Program-made: the position numbers and the translations under genes
From: 66-474 sp035249175
Lineage (GTDB): Bacteria > Pseudomonadota > Gammaproteobacteria > Xanthomonadales > Rhodanobacteraceae
Reading direction: 5' to 3'
NCBI GenBank assembly: GCA_035249175.1
Contig: DATFGT010000011.1
Span: forward strand, 1 to 64,000
Length of the DNA stretch: 64,000 bases
Shown here: piece after piece, positions 1 through 8,352 of the stretch
Numbering within the stretch: the stretch's first letter is position 1
Layout of the letters: the number at the start of each line of letters is the position of its first letter
The notes under the pieces: generated by a model
Database searches by the model: none
Told to the model about the DNA's origin: nothing
The model's input: only the letters and a program-made list of their open reading frames with translations

Positions 1-475
1 TGACGCCGCCCAGCACCGCGCCCGCGCCGTGTCCGATCAATCCGCCCAGGATGCCGCCTATGTTGGTGCGCTGGGCATTGCCGTTGCTGTTGGCGATATC
101 GGGCACCAGCACGTAATCGGCCGCTTTCATTTGGCCCTTGCCGATGTTCGAGCCCACGCGCATCTCGCCTTCGCCAGCCAGCGAACGTTCCTGCTCAGCG
201 GCCTGCAAGCCCTTGCCGCGATCGACCAGCGTGAAGCAACCCGATTGCGAGACATACACCTTGATCAGCGCGGCCGGCGATTCGAGGTTCATCGACGTCC
301 ACCACTGGTTGCCGTTCTGCGGTTCCTGCACCGCCAGCGTGCCGATCCTGCTGTTGCAGCGTGGCATCTGCGGCTGTGCGTTGGAGTTGGCACCAGCCGC
401 TGACGCAATGAAAATGCCTCCGCCGACCGCCAGCAAGCCGACCCAAAGCTTGGCTCCCGAACCATTGGTATTCAT
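1..475 (-). CDS. CsgG/HfaB-like secreted protein, 3' end cut off by window edge
   Basis: The reading frame opens at ATG 475-473 and runs off the left edge, so 158 codons are visible and the C-terminus is missing. The first 30 or so residues are a signal peptide with a glycine/alanine-rich core. The mature part has the CsgG-type pattern ALIKVYVSQSGCFTLVDRG followed by QERSLAGEGEMRVGS and KGQMKAADYVLVPDI, then a glycine-rich stretch GGILGGLIG. CsgG and HfaB relatives form outer-membrane secretion or assembly complexes for surface fibres. No lipobox cysteine is present in the signal peptide, so it may be soluble or periplasmic rather than a lipoprotein. It follows the pigment operon on the same strand after a 282-base gap holding a CRP-type site, so it is probably separately transcribed. 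Family assignment is from motif memory only. Confidence 0.62.
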   Translation of the reverse strand, partial: MNTNGSGAKLWVGLLAVGGGIFIASAAGANSNAQPQMPRCNSRIGTLAVQEPQNGNQWWTSMNLESPAALIKVYVSQSGCFTLVDRGKGLQAAEQERSLAGEGEMRVGSNIGKGQMKAADYVLVPDIANSNGNAQRTNIGGILGGLIGHGAGAVLGGV

Positions 476-577
476 GCCCAACCCTCCCTCGTGGCCTGCA
501 GAAAAGACGCATTGATCGATGGCAAAACCCGCCACCACCTCGTTCGGGCGGGCGACACCCGGTGACGGGCCGGATTA

Positions 578-593
578 TGTGATCCAGTTCACA
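578..593. promoter_or_regulatory. Perfect CRP/Clp-type binding site
   Basis: TGTGA, six bases, then TCACA: both half-sites match the CRP consensus exactly. It lies about 100 bases upstream of the CsgG-like start (475, minus strand). In Xanthomonads the CRP homologue Clp uses the same motif and responds to c-di-GMP; that regulator is not in this window, so the link is inference. Confidence 0.6.
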
Positions 594-602
594 GTTTCCT
601 CT

Positions 603-620
603 GCGGGTGTATACGCCCGC
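603..620. promoter_or_regulatory. 18-bp near-perfect palindrome
   Basis: GCGGG(T)GTATAC(G)CCCGC is a palindrome centred on GTATAC with one mismatched pair, starting 10 bases after the CRP-type site and upstream of the CsgG-like gene. It could be an operator; nothing identifies the regulator. The rest of 476-757 shows no convincing gene. Confidence 0.35.
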
Positions 621-757
621 AGTGTTCAGGTGTCAATCAAGGCCTCAGCCGCCCTGGAACAAGCCAAGGTTGCACCCCGCGCAACGCGAATCGGCAAGGA
701 ATCGAGGGTCGCCAGTGGGTAGCGCGAGTCACCGAACGTGGCGAGCTTCGGAAAAGC

Positions 758-1483
758 TCAGGCCATCCCGCCGTTGACGCCAATCACCTGTCCATTGACG
801 TAAGACGCCGCATCCGAACACAAGAATGCCACCACGCCTGCGACCTCGGCGGGCGTGCCGGTGCGCGCGGCGGGGATCATCGCCTTCACCTGTTCCGGCG
901 AAAACAACGTATCGGTCAAACGGCCTTCGATGATGCCGGGGGCGACCACGTTGACGGTGATGTTGCGCGAGGCCATCTCGCGCGCCAGCGACTTCGCCGC
1001 GCCGTGCAGCGCCGATTTCGCCGCGGCGTAATTGACCTGCCCGCGGTTGCCCAGCGTCGCCGCCACCGATGACACCGCGACGATGCGCCCGAAGCGGGTG
1101 CGTGCCATCGGCAGCAGCAGTGGTTGCGTGACATGGAAAAACCCGTGCAACGACACGTCAATCACCCGCCGCCATTGCTCCTCGCGCATTCCGGCCAGCG
1201 GGGCGTCGTCATGAATGCCTGCGTTGTGCACCAGCGCCTGGATCGGCGCGATTTGCAACAGGTCTTCGATCGCCGCGTGTGTCGCCGCCGCGTCGGTGAG
1301 GTCGAACATCGCGACCTCGGCTGACTTGCCTGCTTCGCGGATGGGCGCCGCCACCGCTTCGGCACGCCCGCGATTCGCGTTCGCGTGCACGATCACCTGC
1401 CAGCCGTCCCGCGCCAGCGCGGCGCAGATCGCGCCGCCGATGTCGCCGCTGCCGCCCGTGACCAACACCCGCTTCGGGTTCAT
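758..1483 (-). CDS. 3-ketoacyl-ACP reductase of aryl-polyene pigment locus (ApeQ/FabG-like)
   Basis: A 241-residue short-chain dehydrogenase/reductase that would reduce 3-ketoacyl-ACP with NADPH during polyene chain extension. The cofactor motif TGGSGDIG is at residues 9-16, NAG at 87-89, and the catalytic Ser139-Tyr152-Lys156 set is in VSSVAATLGNRGQVNYAAAK. The C-terminus YVNGQVIGVNGGMA is typical of FabG. It is the last gene of the minus-strand pigment operon, 13 bases after the ApeP-like dehydratase. A short hairpin (743-759) overlaps the stop codon. A housekeeping fabG would normally sit beside acpP and fabD/fabF, which are absent here, so a pigment role is favoured. Confidence 0.88.
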   Translation of the reverse strand: MNPKRVLVTGGSGDIGGAICAALARDGWQVIVHANANRGRAEAVAAPIREAGKSAEVAMFDLTDAAATHAAIEDLLQIAPIQALVHNAGIHDDAPLAGMREEQWRRVIDVSLHGFFHVTQPLLLPMARTRFGRIVAVSSVAATLGNRGQVNYAAAKSALHGAAKSLAREMASRNITVNVVAPGIIEGRLTDTLFSPEQVKAMIPAARTGTPAEVAGVVAFLCSDAASYVNGQVIGVNGGMA

Positions 1484-1496
1484 TCCAGCGTCCCCA

Positions 1497-1952
1497 TCAA
1501 TCTGCCATCGAAACCGCGCGCAACATCACGGCGGCGCGACCGCTCGCGAGCACGCTGCCCCGATGCTCGACGCGAAAGGCATATTGCAGGCTGTCCGCCA
1601 TCGCGATCAAGCACTCGACGTGCACCTGCAGCCGCCCTTCCAGATCATCAATCCGCTCGACGCTCAATTCCACGTCGCGCAGCGCGACCAGGAATCCCGG
1701 ACGCGCGTTGCCGCCCGCCTCGCATTCGCGCAGCGCGCCGTGCACCGCCATCGCCTGCGCCGCGTATTCGCACAGGTTCACCGCGTGCAACATGCCGTCG
1801 GCGCGCAACGGGTTGTCCGCGCGCTGGTGCGAGGCGCTGCGTGCGTGCAGGTGCATCGCGTCCCAGTCCATCACTTCGTCGAGCAAGCACATCGTGCCCG
1901 CGTGCGGGATCAGGTGTGCCCACTCCGGTTTGGAGAGCTTGCGCGGAAGCAT
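1497..1952 (-). CDS. ApeP-like 3-hydroxyacyl-ACP dehydratase
   Basis: A 151-residue hotdog-fold protein of the ApeP (COG4706) type, which dehydrates 3-hydroxyacyl-ACP during aryl-polyene synthesis. The N-terminal IPHAGTMCLLDEV (residues 15-27) and the NLCEYAAQAMAVHG helix segment match the family. It differs from FabZ in lacking HFPGxPxxPG. Start at ATG 1952; the exporter gene stops at 1957, so the two are 4 bases apart. It is the second dehydratase of the locus, complementing the FabZ-like gene at 5915. Confidence 0.82.
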   Translation of the reverse strand: MLPRKLSKPEWAHLIPHAGTMCLLDEVMDWDAMHLHARSASHQRADNPLRADGMLHAVNLCEYAAQAMAVHGALRECEAGGNARPGFLVALRDVELSVERIDDLEGRLQVHVECLIAMADSLQYAFRVEHRGSVLASGRAAVMLRAVSMAD

Positions 1953-1956
1953 CGCG

Positions 1957-4284
1957 TCACGGCTCCGGACGCAGATGGTCGGCCGGCGCCATCAACACCG
2001 ACAAGGTGAAATGAAACGCGACACCCAGCGCGACCGTCAAACCAATCGCTCGCAGCACCGGCACGCTTGACAACGCGAGCACCCCGAACACCAGCAGCGC
2101 GGAAGCGACACACACCAGCGTCGCGTGCAACGTGCGCAAGTCCTCGCGTTCGTCGCCGGTGCGGCGCTCGAAAAACAACGCGTAATGCAGGCCCAACCCC
2201 GCCGCCAGCGTCAGCGACACCAAATGGAACAGCGACAGCGGAATCCCGCACGCCCGCAGCACCACCAGCACCAGCAGCGTCGCGAGCGTCATCGGACCCA
2301 ACACGTGCAGCGCGCGGCGCAGGCTCCGCAGCGCCAACGTTACTGCGACGCACAACAGCAGCGCGGCGATACCCAGCGCGATCAGGATGCGATGCCGGTA
2401 CGCCATCACCAGTGATTCGGTCGAGGCTTTGAGATCCAGCAGATGCACCGTGCCACCCGTCGCTTTGGTCAGCGCATCGAACGCGGCCGAATCATTGACG
2501 CCGCTGAGCGTTCCCAATCCGACCCAGCCATCGCCTTGCTGCACCAGCATGGATTCCAGCCGCGCACCCAATGGCGATTGTTCGAATTTTTCCGGCATCA
2601 ATGGCGGCAGCGTGCGCGCAGCCTCCACGTCGGCCACGAACGGCGCGAACACGCCCGCACGGAACGGCAGGCCTTCCATCGCCCGCTGCAACGCGGCCTG
2701 CAATTGCGCGGCGTCGGGCAGCTTCGCCTGTCGCGCTTTTTGGGTCGCCGCGCTCGGCAGGAATCGCGACGGCAACTCGAAGCCATCCACCGCATGGCTT
2801 GCTACGAGTCGTTGCACGCGTGGCGCGATGCGTTCGGATAGCGCCAGCACGCCTTCCGCGCTCGGCCCGCGCAGCACCAGCAGATAACGCACGTCGGGTG
2901 CGCCGAGTTCGGCGCGCAGACGCGCGTCGCGCTGCAATTCGGCTTTCGGGATCGGCGTCAGCGCAGACAAATCGTTCTGCCAGAACCTTCCCGGTGCGAA
3001 CGCGACGACGAGCACGCCGGCCACGGCGACCAGCCACGGCACCCAGCGCGGACGCGGCAGGCGCGCTAGAAAATGCCATGCTTGCGCAAGTCCCGGCGTC
3101 GCGGCCATGTCGCGTCGTGCCGACGGCACGATCAACGGCAGCAGCCAGCGCGTGCACAGGCCCGCGACGACCAGGCCGCCGATCGTGAACACCGCGAGTT
3201 GCTGCAGACCCGCCACACCCGACGCGAAGAACGCGAGATAGGCGATGCACACCGATACGATCGCCGTCGCCAGCAGCGGCCACAATTCACGGACGCATTG
3301 CGAGGTTTCGACACCGACCCGGCGATGGCTGAAAACGCGCAGCGGGTATTCCTGCGCGACGCCCAGCAGTGTGAAGCCGAATGCGACGGTAATGCCGTGC
3401 GCATGTCCGAAGATCAGCGCGAGCAATGCGAAGCCGACCACCGCTCCCGACAGCAGCGGCAAAGCGGTCACCACGATCGGCACCGCGCTGCGGTAGGCCA
3501 GCAGCAGCATCAGGACGAATCCGATCGTGGTGATCGCACCGAAGCGGTCGGCCTCGGCGCGCGTGTTGCGGCTGGCCTCGACGCCGAACCAGCCCGGGCC
3601 GCTGATCACGAGTTTCGTTTGCGTCGCACCCGGCAGTGATGCGAAGTGCTGCTGCAGCGATGCGATGGCCGCAGCCTGCGCGCCGGGATCGAAACCTGCG
3701 GCCTTGGTCTCGGTGACCAGCAGCGCCTCGCCACGATCCGAGAACCACACGCCGTCGACCAGTTTCGGTTGGCGCACTGGCGCCCACGATTGTGCAAGCT
3801 TCAGGGTTTCGAGGGTGGGGTCGCGCTTCAGCCAAGGCTCCAGCATCGACGCCGCGGGCGAACTCAAATCCTCGACGCGCTGCTGCAACTGCGCACGCAG
3901 GTACGCGGCGTCGAAGCGATGCGCATCCAGCGTGGGCGACAGCAGATAGCGATACGGCAGAAGACCCGATGCGATCTCGGCGAGGTCGTTGCCACCGTTG
4001 GCGACCTGCGCGAACGCGGGATCGTGTGACAGCGCGTCCTGCAAGCCGCGCGAAATCGCCGCCAGCCGATCCTGCGGCGCACCCGAAATCGCCAGCAGCA
4101 GCAAGCGTGAACCCGGCCCCTTGCCGATCTCGTCCAGCAGCAATTTCTGGTCAGCGGTGCGCGCCGGCGGCACGAAATCGCGCAGGTCCGAACTGATCTG
4201 CAGATGCCGCGCGACGCCCCAGCCGACCGCGGCGATCAGCGCGAGCCATACGAACCAGATGGCGACCCGCGCCGCACGCGTCAT
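1957..4284 (-). CDS. MMPL/RND-family exporter of the pigment locus
   Basis: A 775-residue MMPL-type member of the RND superfamily (COG4258), probably moving the finished polyene lipid out of the inner membrane. There is one N-terminal transmembrane segment, a large periplasmic domain (about residues 30-230), a block of five hydrophobic helices, then the same layout repeated in the second half, as expected from internal duplication. I chose ATG 4284 because it overlaps the stop of the LolA-like gene as ATGA; a TTG four codons upstream is possible. The neighbouring LolA-like carrier suggests hand-over of lipidated pigment to the outer membrane. Confidence 0.85.
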   Translation of the reverse strand: MTRAARVAIWFVWLALIAAVGWGVARHLQISSDLRDFVPPARTADQKLLLDEIGKGPGSRLLLLAISGAPQDRLAAISRGLQDALSHDPAFAQVANGGNDLAEIASGLLPYRYLLSPTLDAHRFDAAYLRAQLQQRVEDLSSPAASMLEPWLKRDPTLETLKLAQSWAPVRQPKLVDGVWFSDRGEALLVTETKAAGFDPGAQAAAIASLQQHFASLPGATQTKLVISGPGWFGVEASRNTRAEADRFGAITTIGFVLMLLLAYRSAVPIVVTALPLLSGAVVGFALLALIFGHAHGITVAFGFTLLGVAQEYPLRVFSHRRVGVETSQCVRELWPLLATAIVSVCIAYLAFFASGVAGLQQLAVFTIGGLVVAGLCTRWLLPLIVPSARRDMAATPGLAQAWHFLARLPRPRWVPWLVAVAGVLVVAFAPGRFWQNDLSALTPIPKAELQRDARLRAELGAPDVRYLLVLRGPSAEGVLALSERIAPRVQRLVASHAVDGFELPSRFLPSAATQKARQAKLPDAAQLQAALQRAMEGLPFRAGVFAPFVADVEAARTLPPLMPEKFEQSPLGARLESMLVQQGDGWVGLGTLSGVNDSAAFDALTKATGGTVHLLDLKASTESLVMAYRHRILIALGIAALLLCVAVTLALRSLRRALHVLGPMTLATLLVLVVLRACGIPLSLFHLVSLTLAAGLGLHYALFFERRTGDEREDLRTLHATLVCVASALLVFGVLALSSVPVLRAIGLTVALGVAFHFTLSVLMAPADHLRPEP

Positions 4285-4895
4285 TGGTTGCGACAACGCG
4301 CCGCCAGCGCCGACTCCAGCGGTGCGGTGCTGCGCAGGCCAGCTTCCGCCATTGCGCCGACCAGCGTGATGCTGCTGTCACCATCGGCATCGGTCACGGT
4401 CAGGCAACGTGGCTCGTGTGCGCGGCCGTCGATCACTATCGACGCGAGCTGGCGTTTGAGCTGACTGGTGCGCGGCGCGAGCGTGATCACCCAATGCGCA
4501 TTGCCGCCTTGCGCGGACAACGTGAAATCCTGCTGGAGCGCGGATACGTCGCCGCCCAGCAGCGCACGGAATCCGGCCAGCATCGCGCCCGCCTGTGGCG
4601 CACGCGCGAGCGGCATCCGGTGCGCCTCGCCGCTGCCGCGCTGCACCGACAACTCGCCGTCGCCGATGTTCGCGGTTTCCTTGAACGGTTTGTCGATGTC
4701 GCGTTGCATCCGGTCGCCGCCCAGCCAGCGCAAGGTGCCGGACACCACCAGCGGGCGATCCAGCATGCCGCGATAACTCACCTGCACGAATGGCGTCGAC
4801 ACCGGCGGCGTCTTGGCCATGCCCGACAGCAGCGATTCAGCCAGACCGGGTTCGGCGGCCAACGCACCGCATGACGCGAGAAGCGCGAACGCCAT
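4281..4895 (-). CDS. LolA-like outer-membrane lipid carrier of pigment locus
   Basis: About 204 residues with a short signal sequence ending SCGALA. The body has the LolA-type layout: an FVQVSYRGML-like first strand, GTLRWLGGDRMQRDI, and repeated beta strands. In aryl-polyene and xanthomonadin loci a LolA-like protein accompanies the MMPL exporter and probably shuttles the product across the periplasm. The ATG at 4895 lies 7 bases after the acyltransferase stop and has no obvious Shine-Dalgarno, so translation is probably coupled. The signal peptide is short, and a non-ATG start a few codons upstream cannot be excluded. Confidence 0.75.
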   Translation of the reverse strand: MAFALLASCGALAAEPGLAESLLSGMAKTPPVSTPFVQVSYRGMLDRPLVVSGTLRWLGGDRMQRDIDKPFKETANIGDGELSVQRGSGEAHRMPLARAPQAGAMLAGFRALLGGDVSALQQDFTLSAQGGNAHWVITLAPRTSQLKRQLASIVIDGRAHEPRCLTVTDADGDSSITLVGAMAEAGLRSTAPLESALAARCRNQ

Positions 4896-4902
4896 CAGCG
4901 CG

Positions 4903-5880
4903 TCACGAAGAGTGCGCCTGCTGCAGATTCGGCTGGATCGCGTGAGGTGCGGCGAGGGTCGTGGGGGGCTGCCAGAAATCATAGAAGTTGAACCAGTTGC
5001 AGGGCGCTTCGCGCAGGTGATGTTCCAGACGCTCGGCATAATGGCGGATGTATGCGTCGAGCGCGGCATTGCGATCGCTACGCGGCAGTTCCACCTGCTC
5101 GGCCAGCGTTTCGAAGACCAGATCATAGCGATTGCCGCCGCGGTACATGCCGAGGCACAGCACTACCGGCACCTTCAAGAGCGCGGCGATCTGCCAAGGC
5201 GCCGCCGGAAACGCTGCGTCCGTGCCGAGGAACGGCACCTCGCGCATCACCTCGTGCGGGCGACCGCGATCGCCGAGCAACGTGATCATCGCCCCTTCGC
5301 GCGCGGCTTCGGAAAGCGCGAGCACGATATCCATACCGCCGCGCGCGGTGTCGATGATGCTGTCCGACAACTCCGGCGCCAGCGCTTCCAGCAGCCTGGT
5401 CAACGCCGGCGTCTTGCTCTTGTCCATCACCAGCTTGAGCTTGCAATCCGAACGCCCGGCGGCCAGCACGCGCAACACCTCGAAACTGCCAACGTGCGCG
5501 CCCAGCAGCATCACGCCCTTGCCGCCATCGAGATGACGATGCAGTTCCTCGACGCCCCGTGTGCTGACGCGGAAGCCGTCGATCCCCTGCGCCAGCAGGA
5601 ACACGCGATCGAGGATGGTCGCGGCGAACGCATGGATCAGGCACATCACCTGCCAGGCACCACCCGGTTTGCCGGTGAGGTGCCGGAAGTAATCGCGCGA
5701 GGCGCGGCGCTCGGGACCGCGCCTGAAATAGAAATACAGCGTGATCGGATACAGGATCAATCGCGCGAACGCACGCCCGAAATGCAGCCCGATGAAACGG
5801 ATCAGCCAGATCGCAAACCAGCCACCGGCTTCCGGACGATCGAGCCAGTGCCCGCTCGTCCCCTGACCTTCTTCTTCCAT
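4903..5880 (-). CDS. LpxL/HtrB-type acyltransferase of pigment locus
   Basis: A 325-residue lysophospholipid acyltransferase-like protein that would attach the polyene acyl group to a lipid acceptor at the inner membrane. The catalytic HX4E motif is HVGSFE at residues 129-134, with GDRGRPHEV as the second conserved block. A hydrophobic anchor occupies about residues 20-50. I chose ATG 5880 because AGGGGAA sits just before it; two in-frame starts lie further upstream (5901, 5961), and the latter would overlap the preceding dehydratase gene. It sits 34 bases after that dehydratase. Confidence 0.82.
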   Translation of the reverse strand: MEEEGQGTSGHWLDRPEAGGWFAIWLIRFIGLHFGRAFARLILYPITLYFYFRRGPERRASRDYFRHLTGKPGGAWQVMCLIHAFAATILDRVFLLAQGIDGFRVSTRGVEELHRHLDGGKGVMLLGAHVGSFEVLRVLAAGRSDCKLKLVMDKSKTPALTRLLEALAPELSDSIIDTARGGMDIVLALSEAAREGAMITLLGDRGRPHEVMREVPFLGTDAAFPAAPWQIAALLKVPVVLCLGMYRGGNRYDLVFETLAEQVELPRSDRNAALDAYIRHYAERLEHHLREAPCNWFNFYDFWQPPTTLAAPHAIQPNLQQAHSS

Positions 5881-5914
5881 GATTTCCCCTGTTCGATTCA
5901 TCGCCGTCGTCCAA

Positions 5915-6214
5915 TCATGCACGCGCGGATCGCAACGTGCCACGTGCCAGCGGGACGCCATCCGCGCGCGTCAGCACGAACCGGATGCGCGCCGCGTCCG
6001 CGTGCAGATCGATCACCGCATCTTCGTCCGGCCGCAGCGGCTGCACGAACTTCGCATCAATCTTTTGCACGCGTTCCCCGCGCCACGTCTGCAGCGCCGC
6101 GGCCACGCGCTCCAGCATCACCACGCCTGGCACCACCGGGTTGCCGGGGAAGTGACCGGCCAGTGCCGGGTGGCCCCGATCGATTCGAAATGCGCTCTGA
6201 AAGACATCGTTCAT
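5915..6214 (-). CDS. ApeI/FabZ-like 3-hydroxyacyl-ACP dehydratase
   Basis: A 99-residue hotdog protein with the classic FabZ/FabA active-site segment HFPGNPVVPGV at residues 21-31 and the downstream helix Glu in MLERVAAAL. It is shorter than housekeeping FabZ (about 145 residues), as is usual for ApeI-type dehydratases in polyene loci. The start codon overlaps the stop of the upstream membrane-protein gene as ATGA, so the two are translationally coupled. Confidence 0.83.
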   Translation of the reverse strand: MNDVFQSAFRIDRGHPALAGHFPGNPVVPGVVMLERVAAALQTWRGERVQKIDAKFVQPLRPDEDAVIDLHADAARIRFVLTRADGVPLARGTLRSARA

Positions 6215-6939
6215 GGGACATCGTCTTCGCCGCGCACCAGCGCCGGCCAGCGCCGCACGATTTGCGTCACGAAACGCCGCACCGGCGGATGCGGGATGTG
6301 CCGCAAGTACCAGCGCCGGAATGCATATTCGCCCGCGAAGGCTGCCAGCAAGACGATCCAGCAACCGGCTTCCGGATACCACGCCAGCAGTGAACCCGGC
6401 AGCATGAAGGGCGCGGCCACGCCGAGCGTCGCCAACCACCCGCCGGGCACCGCGCACAGCGCGATCGCCAGCGACAACACCGCCATCGCGCCGAGCAGGC
6501 CGGCCCAGAACACAGTGACGCCACGCGTGTAGCCGCGCACACCCGGCAGGCTCACCCTGTCCTCGCCTTCGATCACGCGGACGAATCGGGCGACGAGGGG
6601 TTCCCGGTTGCGCCTGAGCGTGCGCGCGAACACCCATGCGATCGCGGTGAGAAACACCATCGGCAACGCCATCAGCGCGAGTTCCGGATGCCCGGCCAGC
6701 GCCGGCACCAGCAGCAGCGCCGCAAGCGCCATCCACACCGACAGCGCAACCCAATTGCGTCGCCGCCACACCGAAGGAACCCATGCCAGCAACAGCAGCG
6801 CCGCCGCAGCCAGGCTGAGTTCTTGCCGGTGCGACAAGCCGCCCGTCAGCGCGAGCACGCCGCACGCCAGCACTACCAACAACAACCACGGTACGCGCGG
6901 CGAGGCAGCAGACTGGCGTTGGACGGCGGGCGTGGACAT
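6211..6939 (-). CDS. COG4648-type polytopic membrane protein (ApeG-like)
   Basis: A 242-residue membrane protein with about six to seven hydrophobic segments (for example LLLVVLACGVLAL and VFWAGLLGAMAVLSLAIAL) and a conserved soluble loop FVRVIEGEDRVSLPGVRGYTR. COG4648 members are regular components of xanthomonadin and aryl-polyene loci, but their biochemical job is unclear. It is the first gene of the minus-strand operon. I chose ATG 6939; a longer start at 6990 would put the start beyond that of the divergent halogenase frame. Confidence 0.75.
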   Translation of the reverse strand: MSTPAVQRQSAASPRVPWLLLVVLACGVLALTGGLSHRQELSLAAAALLLLAWVPSVWRRRNWVALSVWMALAALLLVPALAGHPELALMALPMVFLTAIAWVFARTLRRNREPLVARFVRVIEGEDRVSLPGVRGYTRGVTVFWAGLLGAMAVLSLAIALCAVPGGWLATLGVAAPFMLPGSLLAWYPEAGCWIVLLAAFAGEYAFRRWYLRHIPHPPVRRFVTQIVRRWPALVRGEDDVP

Positions 6940-7025
6940 GCGACGAGGCGTTCGGATGCGGCGATGAAGTCTATATGATAGGTGGGCCACTCGATCACAC
7001 CATGAACCACGGAAAATTGAAGGGA

Positions 7026-8345
7026 ATGGACGGAGGCAATACGCCAGGATTCGACTGCGACGTGTTGGTCATCGGCGGGGGACCGGGCGGTTCGACGATC
7101 TCGACCCTGCTGGCACGCCGCGGCTGGCGCGTGACGATGCTCGAGAAAGCCGCGCACCCCCGTTTCCACATTGGCGAGTCGCTGCTGCCGGCGAACATGC
7201 CGATCTTCGAGGCCATCGGCGCGCTGGAAAAACTGCGCGCGCTGGGCCGCCTGAAACTCGGCGCGGATTTCCCCCGCGACGACGGCAGCTACTACACGTT
7301 CCGGTTCGACCGTGCCTTGGGCGACACGCGTCCCTACGCGTTCCAGGTCAAACGTGAGGAAATGGACCAGATGCTGTTCGAGCACGCGCGCGCGGGCGGC
7401 GTCGATGCCCGCGAGCAGGTGAAGGTCGAACGCGTGGAATTCGATGCCGATGGCGTGACGGCGCACATCGATACCGCAAACGGGAAATCCACGCTGCGCG
7501 CGCGCTATCTCGTGGACGCATCGGGCCGCGACACCTTCCTCGGCAGGCAGTTGATGCTGGTGGAACGCAGCGACAAGCACCAGAGCGCGGCGATGTTCGC
7601 GCACTACGAGGGCATCGGCTACAACCCCGATGATCCGGACGGCAACATCATCAGCGTCAATCGTTTCGCGCATGGCTGGGCATGGTTCATTCCGCTGCCC
7701 GGCGGCATCACCAGCGTCGGCTGCGTGTGCAAGCCGAGTTACCTGAAAACGCGGCAGGGTGCCAACAACGATGAGTTCATGACGAAGACGCTGATGATCG
7801 TGCCGGGCGCCGAGCGGCGGATCGCCAATGCCAGGCGCGTGTCGCCGGTGCGCTTCACGGGAAACTATTCCTACACCTGCAGCGAGATGGCCGGGCGTCG
7901 CTGGATCCTGATCGGCGACGCGTGGGCGTTCCTCGATCCGGTGTTTTCATCGGGCGTCTTCCTTTCCATGTATTCCGCGCAAAAAGCTTGCGAAGTGGTC
8001 GATGGCTCTCTCCGCGAACCGGCACGGGAAGCCGCGCTGCAGAAACGCTACGCGAAGCATTTGCGGAAGGGTTACGCGCGCTTCGCGTGGTTCATCTACC
8101 GCTTCAATTCGCCGGTGATGAAGGCGCTCTTCGCCGATCCCCGCAATGTGATGCAGGTGGAACAGGGCGTGATCTCGATGCTGGCGGGCGACGTGTTCGA
8201 CAACCAGCTGGTGCTGTCGAAGCTGCGCATCTTCAAGACCATCTACGCGATCGCCTCCTTGATCAACCTGCGTCGCTGGGCCGCCGATCGCTTCGACCGT
8301 CGCCGCCAGAACCGGATGCGGGTCGCCGCCGACGCCGCGGAATGA
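7026..8345 (+). CDS. FAD-dependent halogenase-like oxidoreductase (pigment halogenase)
   Basis: A 439-residue flavoprotein of the tryptophan-halogenase superfamily. From the chosen start it shows the dinucleotide-binding loop GGGPGG at 17-22, FHIGESLLP, the halogenase signature WAWFIP at 218-223, and FLDPVFSSG at 302-310, which fits the Fx.Px.Sx.G motif of flavin halogenases. Xanthomonadins are brominated aryl polyenes, so this enzyme is the likely halogenating step. It is transcribed divergently from the pigment operon with only 86 bases between starts. The start is uncertain: ATG codons at 6975, 7002 and 7026 are in frame; 7026 gives the usual short N-terminus before CDVLVIGGG. Confidence 0.83.
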   Translation: MDGGNTPGFDCDVLVIGGGPGGSTISTLLARRGWRVTMLEKAAHPRFHIGESLLPANMPIFEAIGALEKLRALGRLKLGADFPRDDGSYYTFRFDRALGDTRPYAFQVKREEMDQMLFEHARAGGVDAREQVKVERVEFDADGVTAHIDTANGKSTLRARYLVDASGRDTFLGRQLMLVERSDKHQSAAMFAHYEGIGYNPDDPDGNIISVNRFAHGWAWFIPLPGGITSVGCVCKPSYLKTRQGANNDEFMTKTLMIVPGAERRIANARRVSPVRFTGNYSYTCSEMAGRRWILIGDAWAFLDPVFSSGVFLSMYSAQKACEVVDGSLREPAREAALQKRYAKHLRKGYARFAWFIYRFNSPVMKALFADPRNVMQVEQGVISMLAGDVFDNQLVLSKLRIFKTIYAIASLINLRRWAADRFDRRRQNRMRVAADAAE

Positions 8346-8352
8346 TCGTCGC

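Noticed and set aside
519..722. 67-residue frame between the CsgG-like gene and the ketoreductase
   Set aside because: No ribosome site or family resemblance, and the region holds the CRP-type site and palindrome expected of a promoter.
4813..6393. 526-residue plus-strand frame through the acyltransferase and dehydratase genes
   Set aside because: Antisense shadow with no recognisable domain; the minus-strand genes have catalytic motifs.
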